A stretch of 6,467 nt of DNA, from assembly GCA_039812085.1 (NCBI GenBank), contig JBDHZU010000115.1:1-6467 (forward strand), given 5' to 3'. Below the pieces are notes generated by a model that saw only the letters and a list, made by a program, of their open reading frames with translations, was not told the DNA's origin and ran no database searches. The translations under genes and the position numbers were made by a program. Positions 1-5,296 of this stretch are shown here, in pieces; the stretch's first letter is position 1, and each line of letters begins with the position of its first letter. The stretch comes from JBDHZU01 sp039812085. Lineage in GTDB: Bacteria > Actinomycetota > Actinomycetes > S36-B12 > UBA10799.

Positions 1-297
1 GACGCCACCGGCAGCCACGTTCGCGTTCTTCAGCAGGTCAAGGGCCACGAAACGATCGTTTGGGCTGGCTTCTGGATCGTCCAAGATGTTGCGCAATTGC
101 TGCAGGTGCGAAGTGCGCAGCAGGTGCTGGATGTCGTGGATGGCCTCGAATGTGACTGCACGCAAAGCTTCGGGATCAACCTCGAGGAATTGGCGTCCGG
201 CACCTTCGACAACACGGACACCGTCAGTGGTGATGAGGCGGTACTGCGTGTCATCGGGACCGGTGGGCAACAGATCGACGTAGGAAAAGTCAGCCAT
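1..297 (-). CDS. Class I fumarate hydratase, N-terminal part (C-terminus outside window)
   Basis: Reading leftward from ATG at 297 gives 99 uninterrupted codons that continue past the left edge. The protein opens MADFSYVDLLPTGPDDT and contains EAIHDIQHLLRTSHLQQL (about residues 53-70) and DDPEASPNDRFVALDLLKNA (about 74-93). These are the N-terminal signatures of the iron-sulfur class I (FumA/FumB-like) fumarases, which interconvert fumarate and malate in the TCA cycle in the cytoplasm. In this family the first cluster cysteine (in a CQDTGT motif) comes a few residues beyond where this fragment stops, so the cluster ligands cannot be checked here. Many actinobacteria, including M. tuberculosis, use the unrelated class II enzyme, so the class is informative about lineage. 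There is no Shine-Dalgarno before the ATG; a TACCCT box 6 nt upstream suggests a leaderless message. It is divergent from the DUF4245-like gene. Family assignment is from recognised motifs; function is inferred from family. Confidence 0.9.
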   Translation of the reverse strand, partial: MADFSYVDLLPTGPDDTQYRLITTDGVRVVEGAGRQFLEVDPEALRAVTFEAIHDIQHLLRTSHLQQLRNILDDPEASPNDRFVALDLLKNANVAAGGV

Positions 298-303
298 GTC
301 ACG

Positions 304-309
304 AGGGTA
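304..309 (-). promoter_or_regulatory. Putative -10 box for fumarase (leaderless geometry)
   Basis: On the minus strand TACCCT (309 to 304) fits the actinobacterial TANNNT -10 pattern. Six bases separate it from the ATG at 297, so a start site 7 nt downstream would be the A of the ATG itself. No recognisable -35 hexamer lies 16-19 nt further upstream, which is common for such promoters. Confidence 0.45.
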
Positions 310-348
310 CGCCGCACCATTTTTCGTCTGGGAGTGCACACTGTCCGG

Positions 349-876
349 GTGCAGAACCGATCGGCCCGCGCGATGCGCGACATGTTCCTCTCGCTGGGAC
401 TCGTAGCAATCGTGATTGCCGTTGTGTGGTTTTTCTCCACACCGCGGGCCTCCGATGTGAACCCCGCGTTTGATCCGGCTCCTGTGGTCGCTGGAGCGCA
501 ACAAGCGGGAGTCTTCCCGGTTGCGACCGCCACCACCTTGGGTCAGGGGTGGACGATCAATAACGCCCGTTACACCCCGTCTAAGCGCAACTTCTCTCAA
601 GGAACCTGGCATATCGGCTACATCAACGGTGACCAGTACGTCGGAATCGACCAGTCCAATACCAACGATCAGAACTGGTTGAAGCAGGTCACTAACGGTG
701 CAGCTGAACCGGACGAGCCCGTCATCGTCACCGCAGGCGGTCGCACCTGGGAAGTTCGTTCGATCAGCAACCTGACCTCATTGATTAACGAGAAGGACGA
801 TGTGACCACCATTGTGTCGGGCACGTTGTCACAAGAGCAGCTTGTGCAAATCGCTGCCGGTTTGGAATACAAGTAG
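349..876 (+). CDS. DUF4245-like single-pass membrane protein
   Basis: About 175 residues from GTG 349. A short basic N-terminus (QNRSARAMR) is followed by RDMFLSLGL and a hydrophobic segment at about residues 13-30, then an extracytoplasmic domain of about 140 residues. This layout, the RDM-SLG lead-in and a domain with GWTINNARYTP, GTWHIGYI and GGRTWEVR resemble the actinobacterial DUF4245 family, whose function is unknown. M. tuberculosis has a similar gene (Rv1100, from memory) divergent from the glpX-fum pair, which matches its position here next to fumarase. The reading frame is open upstream to about position 97, but that part lies antisense to fumarase and looks like shadow. In-frame GTG 334, GTG 349 and ATG 373 are all possible starts. 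I prefer 349 because it gives a compact basic N-terminus and leaves 51 nt of divergent spacer. The stop codon abuts the stop of xseB with no base between. The domain name is moderately sure; no role can be assigned. Confidence 0.75.
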   Translation: MQNRSARAMRDMFLSLGLVAIVIAVVWFFSTPRASDVNPAFDPAPVVAGAQQAGVFPVATATTLGQGWTINNARYTPSKRNFSQGTWHIGYINGDQYVGIDQSNTNDQNWLKQVTNGAAEPDEPVIVTAGGRTWEVRSISNLTSLINEKDDVTTIVSGTLSQEQLVQIAAGLEYK

Positions 877-1092
877 TTACTCGTCGCCCGATTCTGATTG
901 CGTCTGACGAACCGCTTCGATCCGTTGCTTGGCATCGTCTAACCAGCTTTGGCAGATCGCGACGAGCTTTTCGCCCCGTTCCCATAGGGACAATGACTCC
1001 TCCAACGTGGAGGTGCCGGATTCCAATGCTGCAACCACGCTGGCGAGTTCGTCTCGGGCTTGTTCGTAGCTGGGCAGTGACTCGTCGGTCAT
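877..1092 (-). CDS. xseB: Exodeoxyribonuclease VII small subunit
   Basis: This 71-residue protein has the whole XseB pattern: SYEQARDEL (residues 8-16), VVAALESG (19-26), LEESLSLWERGEKL (30-43) and a C-terminal helix LDDAKQRIEAV. XseB is the small helical subunit that binds several-fold to the coiled-coil arm of XseA to form exonuclease VII, which degrades single-stranded DNA from both ends in the cytoplasm. Length is usual for the family. The ATG overlaps the xseA stop codon in ATGA, so translation is probably coupled, and a strong AAGGAG lies just before it. The acidic tail (SESGDE) ends at a TAA directly abutting the stop of the convergent DUF4245-like gene. Confidence 0.95.
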   Translation of the reverse strand: MTDESLPSYEQARDELASVVAALESGTSTLEESLSLWERGEKLVAICQSWLDDAKQRIEAVRQTQSESGDE

Positions 1093-2354
1093 GACGCTCC
1101 TTCATGAGCTGGGTCTGTGTGGGCAGGGTCAGTGGTGGCGGCAAAGCTGCCATTTGCGAGTCGAATGGTGAGTTCGCCTGCCTGCTGGGCCTGCGTCACT
1201 GTGCGGACGACTTCACCCGATGACGTACTCACCACGGCATAGCCACGTTCCAACGTTGCGACGGGAGACACCGTGCGCAACTGCGCAGTGAGGTGGTTGG
1301 TTTCTGTACTGGCATGGGTCAGTCCATGCAGGAGCGCCCGGCTGGACCGTTGCTGCCAGTCAGCGACCACAGTTCGTTCGTGTTCCACCCGTTGCCGTGG
1401 ATCAGCCAATGCTGGGCGAGAGGCCAACTGGTGAATGAGTTGAGTTTCGCGATCCAACTGCCGAGTGATTGCTTGGGTAAGGCGCTGCTGGGCGGTGGTG
1501 ATGAGGGTGACCTGTTCATTCAGGTCAGGCACGATTCGGCGGGCTGCGTCGGTAGGAGTGGAGGCGCGAACGTCGGCGACGTAATCCAGCAGGGGCCGAT
1601 CTTCTTCATGCCCGATCGCACTCACTACGGGGGTGTGGCAGGCAACAACCGCGCGGACGAGTTCCTCGTCAGAGAACACCAGTAAGTCTTCAGTCGACCC
1701 GCCACCGCGAGCGATGACGATGACCTCAACCTCCGGATGTTCGTCCAAGGTGGTGAGAGCTTGTGTCACTTCTTCTACCGCAGCGTTTCCTTGGACGGAA
1801 ACGTTGAGGGTTTCGAACTCGATGTTCGGCCAACGATGTCGGGCATTGCGCACGACATCGTGTTCAGCGTCGCTGTTGCGGCCACAGATCAGTCCGACCC
1901 GACGAGGAAGAAACGGCAATGGTTTCTTACGTTCGTCAGCAAACAACCCCTCGTTGCGTAGCTGTTCGGTTAGACGTGCGATGCGGGCCAGCAGTTCGCC
2001 GAGTCCGACTGCGCGGAACTCGTCCGCTCGCAGGCTCAGGGTGCCGCGCTTGTCCCAGAACTGGACGTTGGCATGAATGACGACTCGGCTGCCGGTGGTG
2101 ATGTGGACGGGGGAGGAGTTGATGAGATCAGTGCTGGTGGTGACGTTCATGGAGAAGTCGTGCGTCACATCACGCAGGGTCAGATAGGTCGTGGGGCCCT
2201 TGCTGGACAGTTGGGTGATTTGGCCTTCTACCCATACGGCACCGAGTCGTTCGATGTATTCGCGCAGCAGACCGCTGATCTTGAAAAGCGGAGCTGGTTG
2301 CTCGGGGCTGGTCTGCAAGGCCACATCGGCAGCGTACGCGGGTACCGCTGTCAC
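1089..2354 (-). CDS. xseA: Exodeoxyribonuclease VII large subunit
   Basis: From GTG 2354 the protein has 421 residues, usual for actinobacterial XseA (E. coli 456). An N-terminal OB-fold binds single-stranded DNA (about residues 23-115, with VWVEGQI at 41-47). The catalytic domain follows, with KKPLP near 143-147, ARGGGSTEDL at 215-224, SAIGHEEDRPLLDYVADVRA at 245-264 and TPTDAA at 266-271. A long helical arm of about 85 residues (279-364) would bind XseB, and the conserved LERGYAVV (368-375) closes the fold. XseA is the nuclease subunit of exonuclease VII, acting in repair and clean-up of single-stranded DNA. The frame stays open to 2417 but that part overlaps ispH. GTG 2354 has AAGGG 7 nt upstream, and family similarity begins after it; GTG 2357 is a close alternative. 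The C-terminus ends in a small duplicated motif (TDPAHTDPAH). First gene of an xseA-xseB operon. Confidence 0.95.
   Translation of the reverse strand: MTAVPAYAADVALQTSPEQPAPLFKISGLLREYIERLGAVWVEGQITQLSSKGPTTYLTLRDVTHDFSMNVTTSTDLINSSPVHITTGSRVVIHANVQFWDKRGTLSLRADEFRAVGLGELLARIARLTEQLRNEGLFADERKKPLPFLPRRVGLICGRNSDAEHDVVRNARHRWPNIEFETLNVSVQGNAAVEEVTQALTTLDEHPEVEVIVIARGGGSTEDLLVFSDEELVRAVVACHTPVVSAIGHEEDRPLLDYVADVRASTPTDAARRIVPDLNEQVTLITTAQQRLTQAITRQLDRETQLIHQLASRPALADPRQRVEHERTVVADWQQRSSRALLHGLTHASTETNHLTAQLRTVSPVATLERGYAVVSTSSGEVVRTVTQAQQAGELTIRLANGSFAATTDPAHTDPAHEGAS
1097..1102 (-). promoter_or_regulatory. Strong Shine-Dalgarno of xseB inside the xseA 3' end
   Basis: Minus-strand AAGGAG lies 4 nt before the xseB ATG (1092) and within the last codons of xseA. 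It is the best ribosome binding site in the window and supports the ATG at 1092 and reinitiation or coupling after xseA. Confidence 0.75.
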
Positions 2355-2361
2355 CACGTGG

Positions 2362-2366
2362 CCCTT
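2362..2366 (-). promoter_or_regulatory. Shine-Dalgarno of xseA, antiparallel to the ispH -10 box
   Basis: Minus-strand AAGGG sits 7 nt before GTG 2354 and decides that start over the open frame further upstream. Its last base pair overlaps the proposed ispH -10 box on the other strand. The xseA mRNA must therefore begin upstream of it, probably within the ispH coding region. Confidence 0.55.
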
Positions 2367-2371
2367 ACGAT
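2366..2371 (+). promoter_or_regulatory. Putative -10 box for ispH (leaderless geometry)
   Basis: TACGAT (TANNNT, with AT at the end as in the sigma-70 consensus) lies 6 nt before the ATG at 2378, placing a predicted transcription start on the A of the start codon. No Shine-Dalgarno is present between box and ATG and no clear -35 hexamer was found. Confidence 0.5.
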
Positions 2372-2377
2372 GGCTAC

Positions 2378-3349
2378 ATGACTTCTTTCCCACAGGGGAC
2401 AGTGCTGCTGGCTGCACCTCGCGGATATTGCGCTGGCGTGGATCGGGCCGTTGTCACGGTGGAGAAGGCGCTGGACCTCTACGGGGCGCCGATTTATGTG
2501 CGCAAAGAGATCGTGCATAACCAGCATGTGGTCAAGACGCTAGAGAATCGTGGCGCAATCTTCGTTGACGAGACGGATGAGGTTCCGGAGGGCGCCCGGG
2601 TCATTTTTTCTGCCCACGGTGTTTCACCCATGGTTCATGAAGAGGCCGCGAAGCGAAACCTGTTGACGATCGACGCAACGTGCCCGTTGGTGACCAAGGT
2701 TCACAACGAGGCTCGCCGGTTCGCTGCCGAGGACTACCAAATCGTGCTGATCGGTCACGCCGGTCATGAAGAAGTAGAAGGTACTAGTGGGGAAGCGCCC
2801 ACCCACATCACGTTGGTAGAAAGCCCAGAACAAGCCGACCAGGTGGACCTTGACCCCAACCGGCCAACTGCCTGGTTGTCTCAGACCACGTTGTCCGTGG
2901 ACGAGACGATGGAGACGGTTGATCGTCTCCGGCAACGTCTTCCGTTGTTGATGGACCCGCCGAGCGACGACATTTGTTACGCCACTCAGAACCGGCAGCT
3001 TGCGGTCAAGCAGATCGCGCCATCCTGCGGATTGGTCATCGTGGTCGGTTCCGGGAACTCGTCGAACTCGGTGCGTTTGGCAGAAGTAGCAGTTGAGGCG
3101 GGGGCTGACGCTGCTGTGCGCGTTGATGGTTCGGCTGAATTGGATGACGCCGCGTTAGAGGGCGTCTCGGTAGTGGGGCTGACATCCGGAGCATCAGTGC
3201 CAGAAGAACTCGTCAACGAGGTTCTGGAATGGCTGGCAGAGCGTGGGTTCGGCAATGTCGAGGTCGTGAGTTCAGCCGAAGAAAGTCTGACGTTCTCGCT
3301 GCCGAAGGAACTGCGCCGTGATCTGAAGGCAGCCGGGCAAGACGGCTAA
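2378..3349 (+). CDS. ispH: 4-hydroxy-3-methylbut-2-enyl diphosphate reductase (IspH/LytB)
   Basis: A 323-residue protein (E. coli 316) catalysing the last step of the MEP isoprenoid pathway: reductive dehydration of HMBPP to IPP and DMAPP on a [4Fe-4S] cluster in the cytoplasm. All three cluster cysteines are visible: C18 in PRGYCAGVDRAV, C102 in DATCPLV, and C200 in DDICYATQNRQ. The substrate-binding histidines are present as H47 (IVHN), H80 (SAHGVSP) and H130 (GHAGHEEVEGT), with the proton-relay glutamate at E132. SQTTLSVDE (168-176), GSGNSSNS (224-231) and GASVPE (271-276) supply the remaining diphosphate-binding residues. The ATG 2378 start leaves a normal short N-terminus. It is divergent from xseA with 23 nt between start codons and convergent with the DUF6542-like gene with 12 nt between stops. 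Complete and apparently active. Confidence 0.97.
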   Translation: MTSFPQGTVLLAAPRGYCAGVDRAVVTVEKALDLYGAPIYVRKEIVHNQHVVKTLENRGAIFVDETDEVPEGARVIFSAHGVSPMVHEEAAKRNLLTIDATCPLVTKVHNEARRFAAEDYQIVLIGHAGHEEVEGTSGEAPTHITLVESPEQADQVDLDPNRPTAWLSQTTLSVDETMETVDRLRQRLPLLMDPPSDDICYATQNRQLAVKQIAPSCGLVIVVGSGNSSNSVRLAEVAVEAGADAAVRVDGSAELDDAALEGVSVVGLTSGASVPEELVNEVLEWLAERGFGNVEVVSSAEESLTFSLPKELRRDLKAAGQDG

Positions 3350-3356
3350 CCGGCAG

Positions 3357-3378
3357 GTCGCCTACTTCTTAGGGCGAC
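3357..3378. terminator. Possible weak hairpin at the ispH / DUF6542 convergent junction
   Basis: GTCGCC (3357-3362) and GGCGAC (3373-3378) can form a 6-bp stem with a 10-nt loop that includes the DUF6542 stop codon. There is no T-run on either side, so it is not a standard intrinsic terminator. Smaller alternative stems (AGCCG 3331-3335 with CGGCT 3343-3347; GCCGG 3332-3336 with CCGGC 3350-3354) surround the ispH stop. Function is only a possibility. Confidence 0.2.
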
Positions 3379-4090
3379 GAACCAGCGTGATGATCAGCGC
3401 TGCCAGCGTGCCACCAAAGATGTAGGGCGCGTTGAAGGCCAGGCCGGTCACGATGAGCGAGCCCTCTTTTAAGAGGAGATCTCCAGAGCCACCCAGGGTT
3501 GATGGCTGACCGGCGATCAGTAACGCAACCAGAAACGCGATCGGTGCGACCACGACGGACATCCATGCATCCCGGCGACGGATGCCGAGCGCACCCACGA
3601 TGGCGATAACCACGAAGGTGATTCCGGTGATCAACGTCAGGCGAGTATTGAGCCACAGATCAATGAATGCCGCAGCAGCGGTGACCACGGTGATCAGCGC
3701 GAAGCAGGCAAACGGCGACATTCCGTTCCCGGCGGGAACAGATGCAGGTGTTTGCGCAGATGACGGTGCATTCGCGGAAGTAGCGGCCACAGGCGCCATT
3801 GTGTCATTCGCGGCGACAGGGTTGCTCACAGCCGGTGGGACGTAGTCCTTCGAGCGGTAGAGCTTTTCTGTCATGACGGGAGTTGCTTGCCGAACGGCTT
3901 GTGGGGTCTGTTCGGCTTGGTCTGACTCCGATTCCCAGGGCCACTGAACTTCGATAGCTGCGTCATCGGTGGCCACCTCGATCCCCGGTTCGCTGGCGGC
4001 GGGGGATCGAAGCACTGCTCCTGGCTCAGGACTATCTGGGGAACCAGCAGTGCCTGGTTCCCATGCAGAGTGTCCGGTTGTTTCAGCCAT
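3362..4090 (-). CDS. DUF6542-like membrane protein with disordered N-terminus
   Basis: A 242-residue protein in two parts. Residues 1 to about 124 are rich in Ala, Pro, Ser, Glu and Thr with no predicted fold, including an acidic patch (VQWPWESESDQAEQ) and a KLYRSKDYVPP segment. Residues about 126-237 form a hydrophobic domain with about four membrane helices (roughly 126-146, 152-170, 177-194 and 220-237), a basic RRR loop after helix 2, and a basic tail RRPKK. The layout and position between ispH and ychF match the small actinobacterial membrane protein at this locus (Rv1111c in M. tuberculosis, DUF6542, from memory). No function is known. The many charges in the first half suggest a cytoplasmic N-terminus. 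It lies 15 nt downstream of rmuC in the same direction, but has its own TACCGT box 7 nt before the ATG, so it may also be transcribed alone. Family assignment rests on context and topology more than on sequence motifs. Confidence 0.7.
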   Translation of the reverse strand: MAETTGHSAWEPGTAGSPDSPEPGAVLRSPAASEPGIEVATDDAAIEVQWPWESESDQAEQTPQAVRQATPVMTEKLYRSKDYVPPAVSNPVAANDTMAPVAATSANAPSSAQTPASVPAGNGMSPFACFALITVVTAAAAFIDLWLNTRLTLITGITFVVIAIVGALGIRRRDAWMSVVVAPIAFLVALLIAGQPSTLGGSGDLLLKEGSLIVTGLAFNAPYIFGGTLAALIITLVRRPKK

Positions 4091-4097
4091 TCATTCC

Positions 4098-4103
4098 ACG
4101 GTA
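4098..4103 (-). promoter_or_regulatory. Putative -10 box for the DUF6542 gene (leaderless geometry)
   Basis: Minus-strand TACCGT (4103 to 4098) is followed by 7 nt and then the ATG at 4090. A TTGCAT hexamer (4125 to 4120) lies 16 nt further upstream and could serve as a partial -35 element. The box lies in the 15-nt gap after the rmuC stop, so it would uncouple this gene from rmuC. Confidence 0.4.
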
Positions 4104-4105
4104 CG

Positions 4106-5233
4106 TCAGTCGTCCCCAGATGCAAGGGGTGCCACGCGCATGGGTCTGCGGTTGGTGATTTCCCGGAGTGAGACCTCAGTGGGGACGTTGGAGGGCACTC
4201 CCAAGTCGGCCATTCGTTGTGCAGAGGGCAGAACCCGTGAGTCGTAGGAGCCGATTGCGTCGTTGTACGACTTGACCGCTCGATCCAGCCCGTTGCCGAT
4301 GGACGTGAGATGCCCAGCGAAGGTCGATAGGCGTTCGTGCAGTTCTGTTCCTGCCGCATGAATCGCGCGGGTGTTGTCTGCCAGGTTGACCTCGCGCCAT
4401 CCCAAAGCCACTGCCTTGAGCATTGCAAGCAAGGTGGATGGCGTCGCAAGCACGATGTTCTTCCCGCTGGCCCGCTCGAACAGGCCAGGGTCGGCAGACA
4501 TGGCGTCGCCCAGCATGTTCTCGGTGGGCAGGAACAACACCACGAACTCCGGGGACCGTTCGAACTGTCGCCAGTACTCCTTGTTGGCGAGTCCGTCGAT
4601 GTGGCGGGCAATCGCCAGCGCGTGTTCTTTGCGCGGGTCGGGGGTGGTGTCACCCGTGGCTGAGTCGTGGCTCTCCAGTAGAGCGTCCACGGAGACCTTC
4701 GCATCGATGACGATGGTGCGCTGATCGGACAAAGTGATCACCATGTCTGGGCGACGATCCGGTCCGTCCACTGTTCGCAAGGTCCGTTGCTCACTGAAAT
4801 GAACACCGTTGACCAATCCCGCAGCTTCCACCACGCGACGTAGCTGAGCCTCGCCCCACTTTCCGCGAAACTCACTGCGACCCAGCGCACGCACCAACTG
4901 TTGAGTGTGCTGATCCAGGCTGACTTGAGTAGTGGCTAACTGCCTGACTTGCTCAGATAGGGCAGCGCTCGTGGCTGTTCGACCTCGTTCGGATTCGGTG
5001 AGGCAGTGCGATAACTCGTCCAACCGTTCTGTCACAGGACGAACGAGTTGTTCGACTGCTCGACGATCAACCTCGGCGTCGGCACGCTGCCTTTCCAGGC
5101 GAGCCGTCAGCTCCGCGACCTGCATTGAGGCAGATGCGCGTTCCAAACGACGACCAATCGCATGCCCAATCACGAAGCAAAACCCGCCCACCAGCAGCGA
5201 ACTGATGATGACGGTGACCAGAAGGGTGTCCAT
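4106..5233 (-). CDS. rmuC: DNA recombination protein RmuC homologue
   Basis: From ATG 5233 the protein has 375 residues. An N-terminal membrane helix (about residues 3-24, LLVTVIISSLLVGGFCFVIG) is followed by a predicted coiled coil (about 30-115) and the conserved RmuC core: GKWGEAQLRRVVEAAGL (124-140), RPDMVITL (161-168), IVIDAKVSVDALLE (174-187), EFVVLFLPTENML (229-241), TPSTLLAMLKAVALGWR (264-280). The D163 and D177-A-K179 pair fits the PD-(D/E)XK nuclease-like fold known for this family. RmuC limits recombination at inverted repeats in E. coli; its biochemical role is poorly defined. The frame is open to GTG 5269, with GTG 5245 also possible, but ATG 5233 puts the membrane helix directly at the N-terminus as in relatives. 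None of the three starts has a good Shine-Dalgarno. Divergent from ychF, and followed after 15 nt by the DUF6542 gene. Confidence 0.92.
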   Translation of the reverse strand: MDTLLVTVIISSLLVGGFCFVIGHAIGRRLERASASMQVAELTARLERQRADAEVDRRAVEQLVRPVTERLDELSHCLTESERGRTATSAALSEQVRQLATTQVSLDQHTQQLVRALGRSEFRGKWGEAQLRRVVEAAGLVNGVHFSEQRTLRTVDGPDRRPDMVITLSDQRTIVIDAKVSVDALLESHDSATGDTTPDPRKEHALAIARHIDGLANKEYWRQFERSPEFVVLFLPTENMLGDAMSADPGLFERASGKNIVLATPSTLLAMLKAVALGWREVNLADNTRAIHAAGTELHERLSTFAGHLTSIGNGLDRAVKSYNDAIGSYDSRVLPSAQRMADLGVPSNVPTEVSLREITNRRPMRVAPLASGDD

Positions 5234-5283
5234 GTCGGCGAACACTGGCAGGGCACTCTGACAATGCACTCGACCAACGTCCG

Positions 5284-5289
5284 TACCCT
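5284..5289 (+). promoter_or_regulatory. Putative -10 box for ychF (leaderless geometry)
   Basis: TACCCT, the same hexamer as proposed for fumarase, lies 7 nt before GTG 5297. CTGACA at 5258-5263 matches five of six bases of the TTGACA -35 consensus, but the 20-nt spacer is longer than usual. No Shine-Dalgarno precedes the GTG. Confidence 0.45.
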
Positions 5290-5296
5290 GGTATGC

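Noticed and set aside
97..348. Extended N-terminus of the DUF4245-like protein from 97
   Set aside because: The first 67 codons run antisense through the conserved fumarase N-terminus, and the membrane-protein pattern only begins after about 349.
1103..1135. Small duplicated motif at the XseA C-terminus (TDPAHTDPAH)
   Set aside because: Two copies of a five-residue unit in a variable tail do not amount to a functional repeat; probably slippage.
1293..2076. Plus-strand open frames of 130 and 147 codons (1293-1685 and 1633-2076) antisense to xseA
   Set aside because: They lie wholly within the conserved catalytic and arm regions of xseA, have no family resemblance and no promoter or ribosome binding signal.
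2370..2381. Tiny upstream ORF (ATG GCT ACA TGA) overlapping the ispH start
   Set aside because: If ispH is leaderless, its mRNA begins at 2378 and this ATG is not transcribed; no Shine-Dalgarno supports it.
2355..2417. Extended xseA start at 2417
   Set aside because: The added residues are the reverse strand of the start of ispH, look unlike XseA, and GTG 2354 has a good Shine-Dalgarno.
3871..4704. A 277-codon open frame on the minus strand across the rmuC / DUF6542 junction
   Set aside because: It overlaps two recognised genes in another frame. Its translation is dominated by Pro, Arg, Trp, Thr and Ser without domain-like pattern, which is typical of an off-frame read of GC-rich coding DNA.
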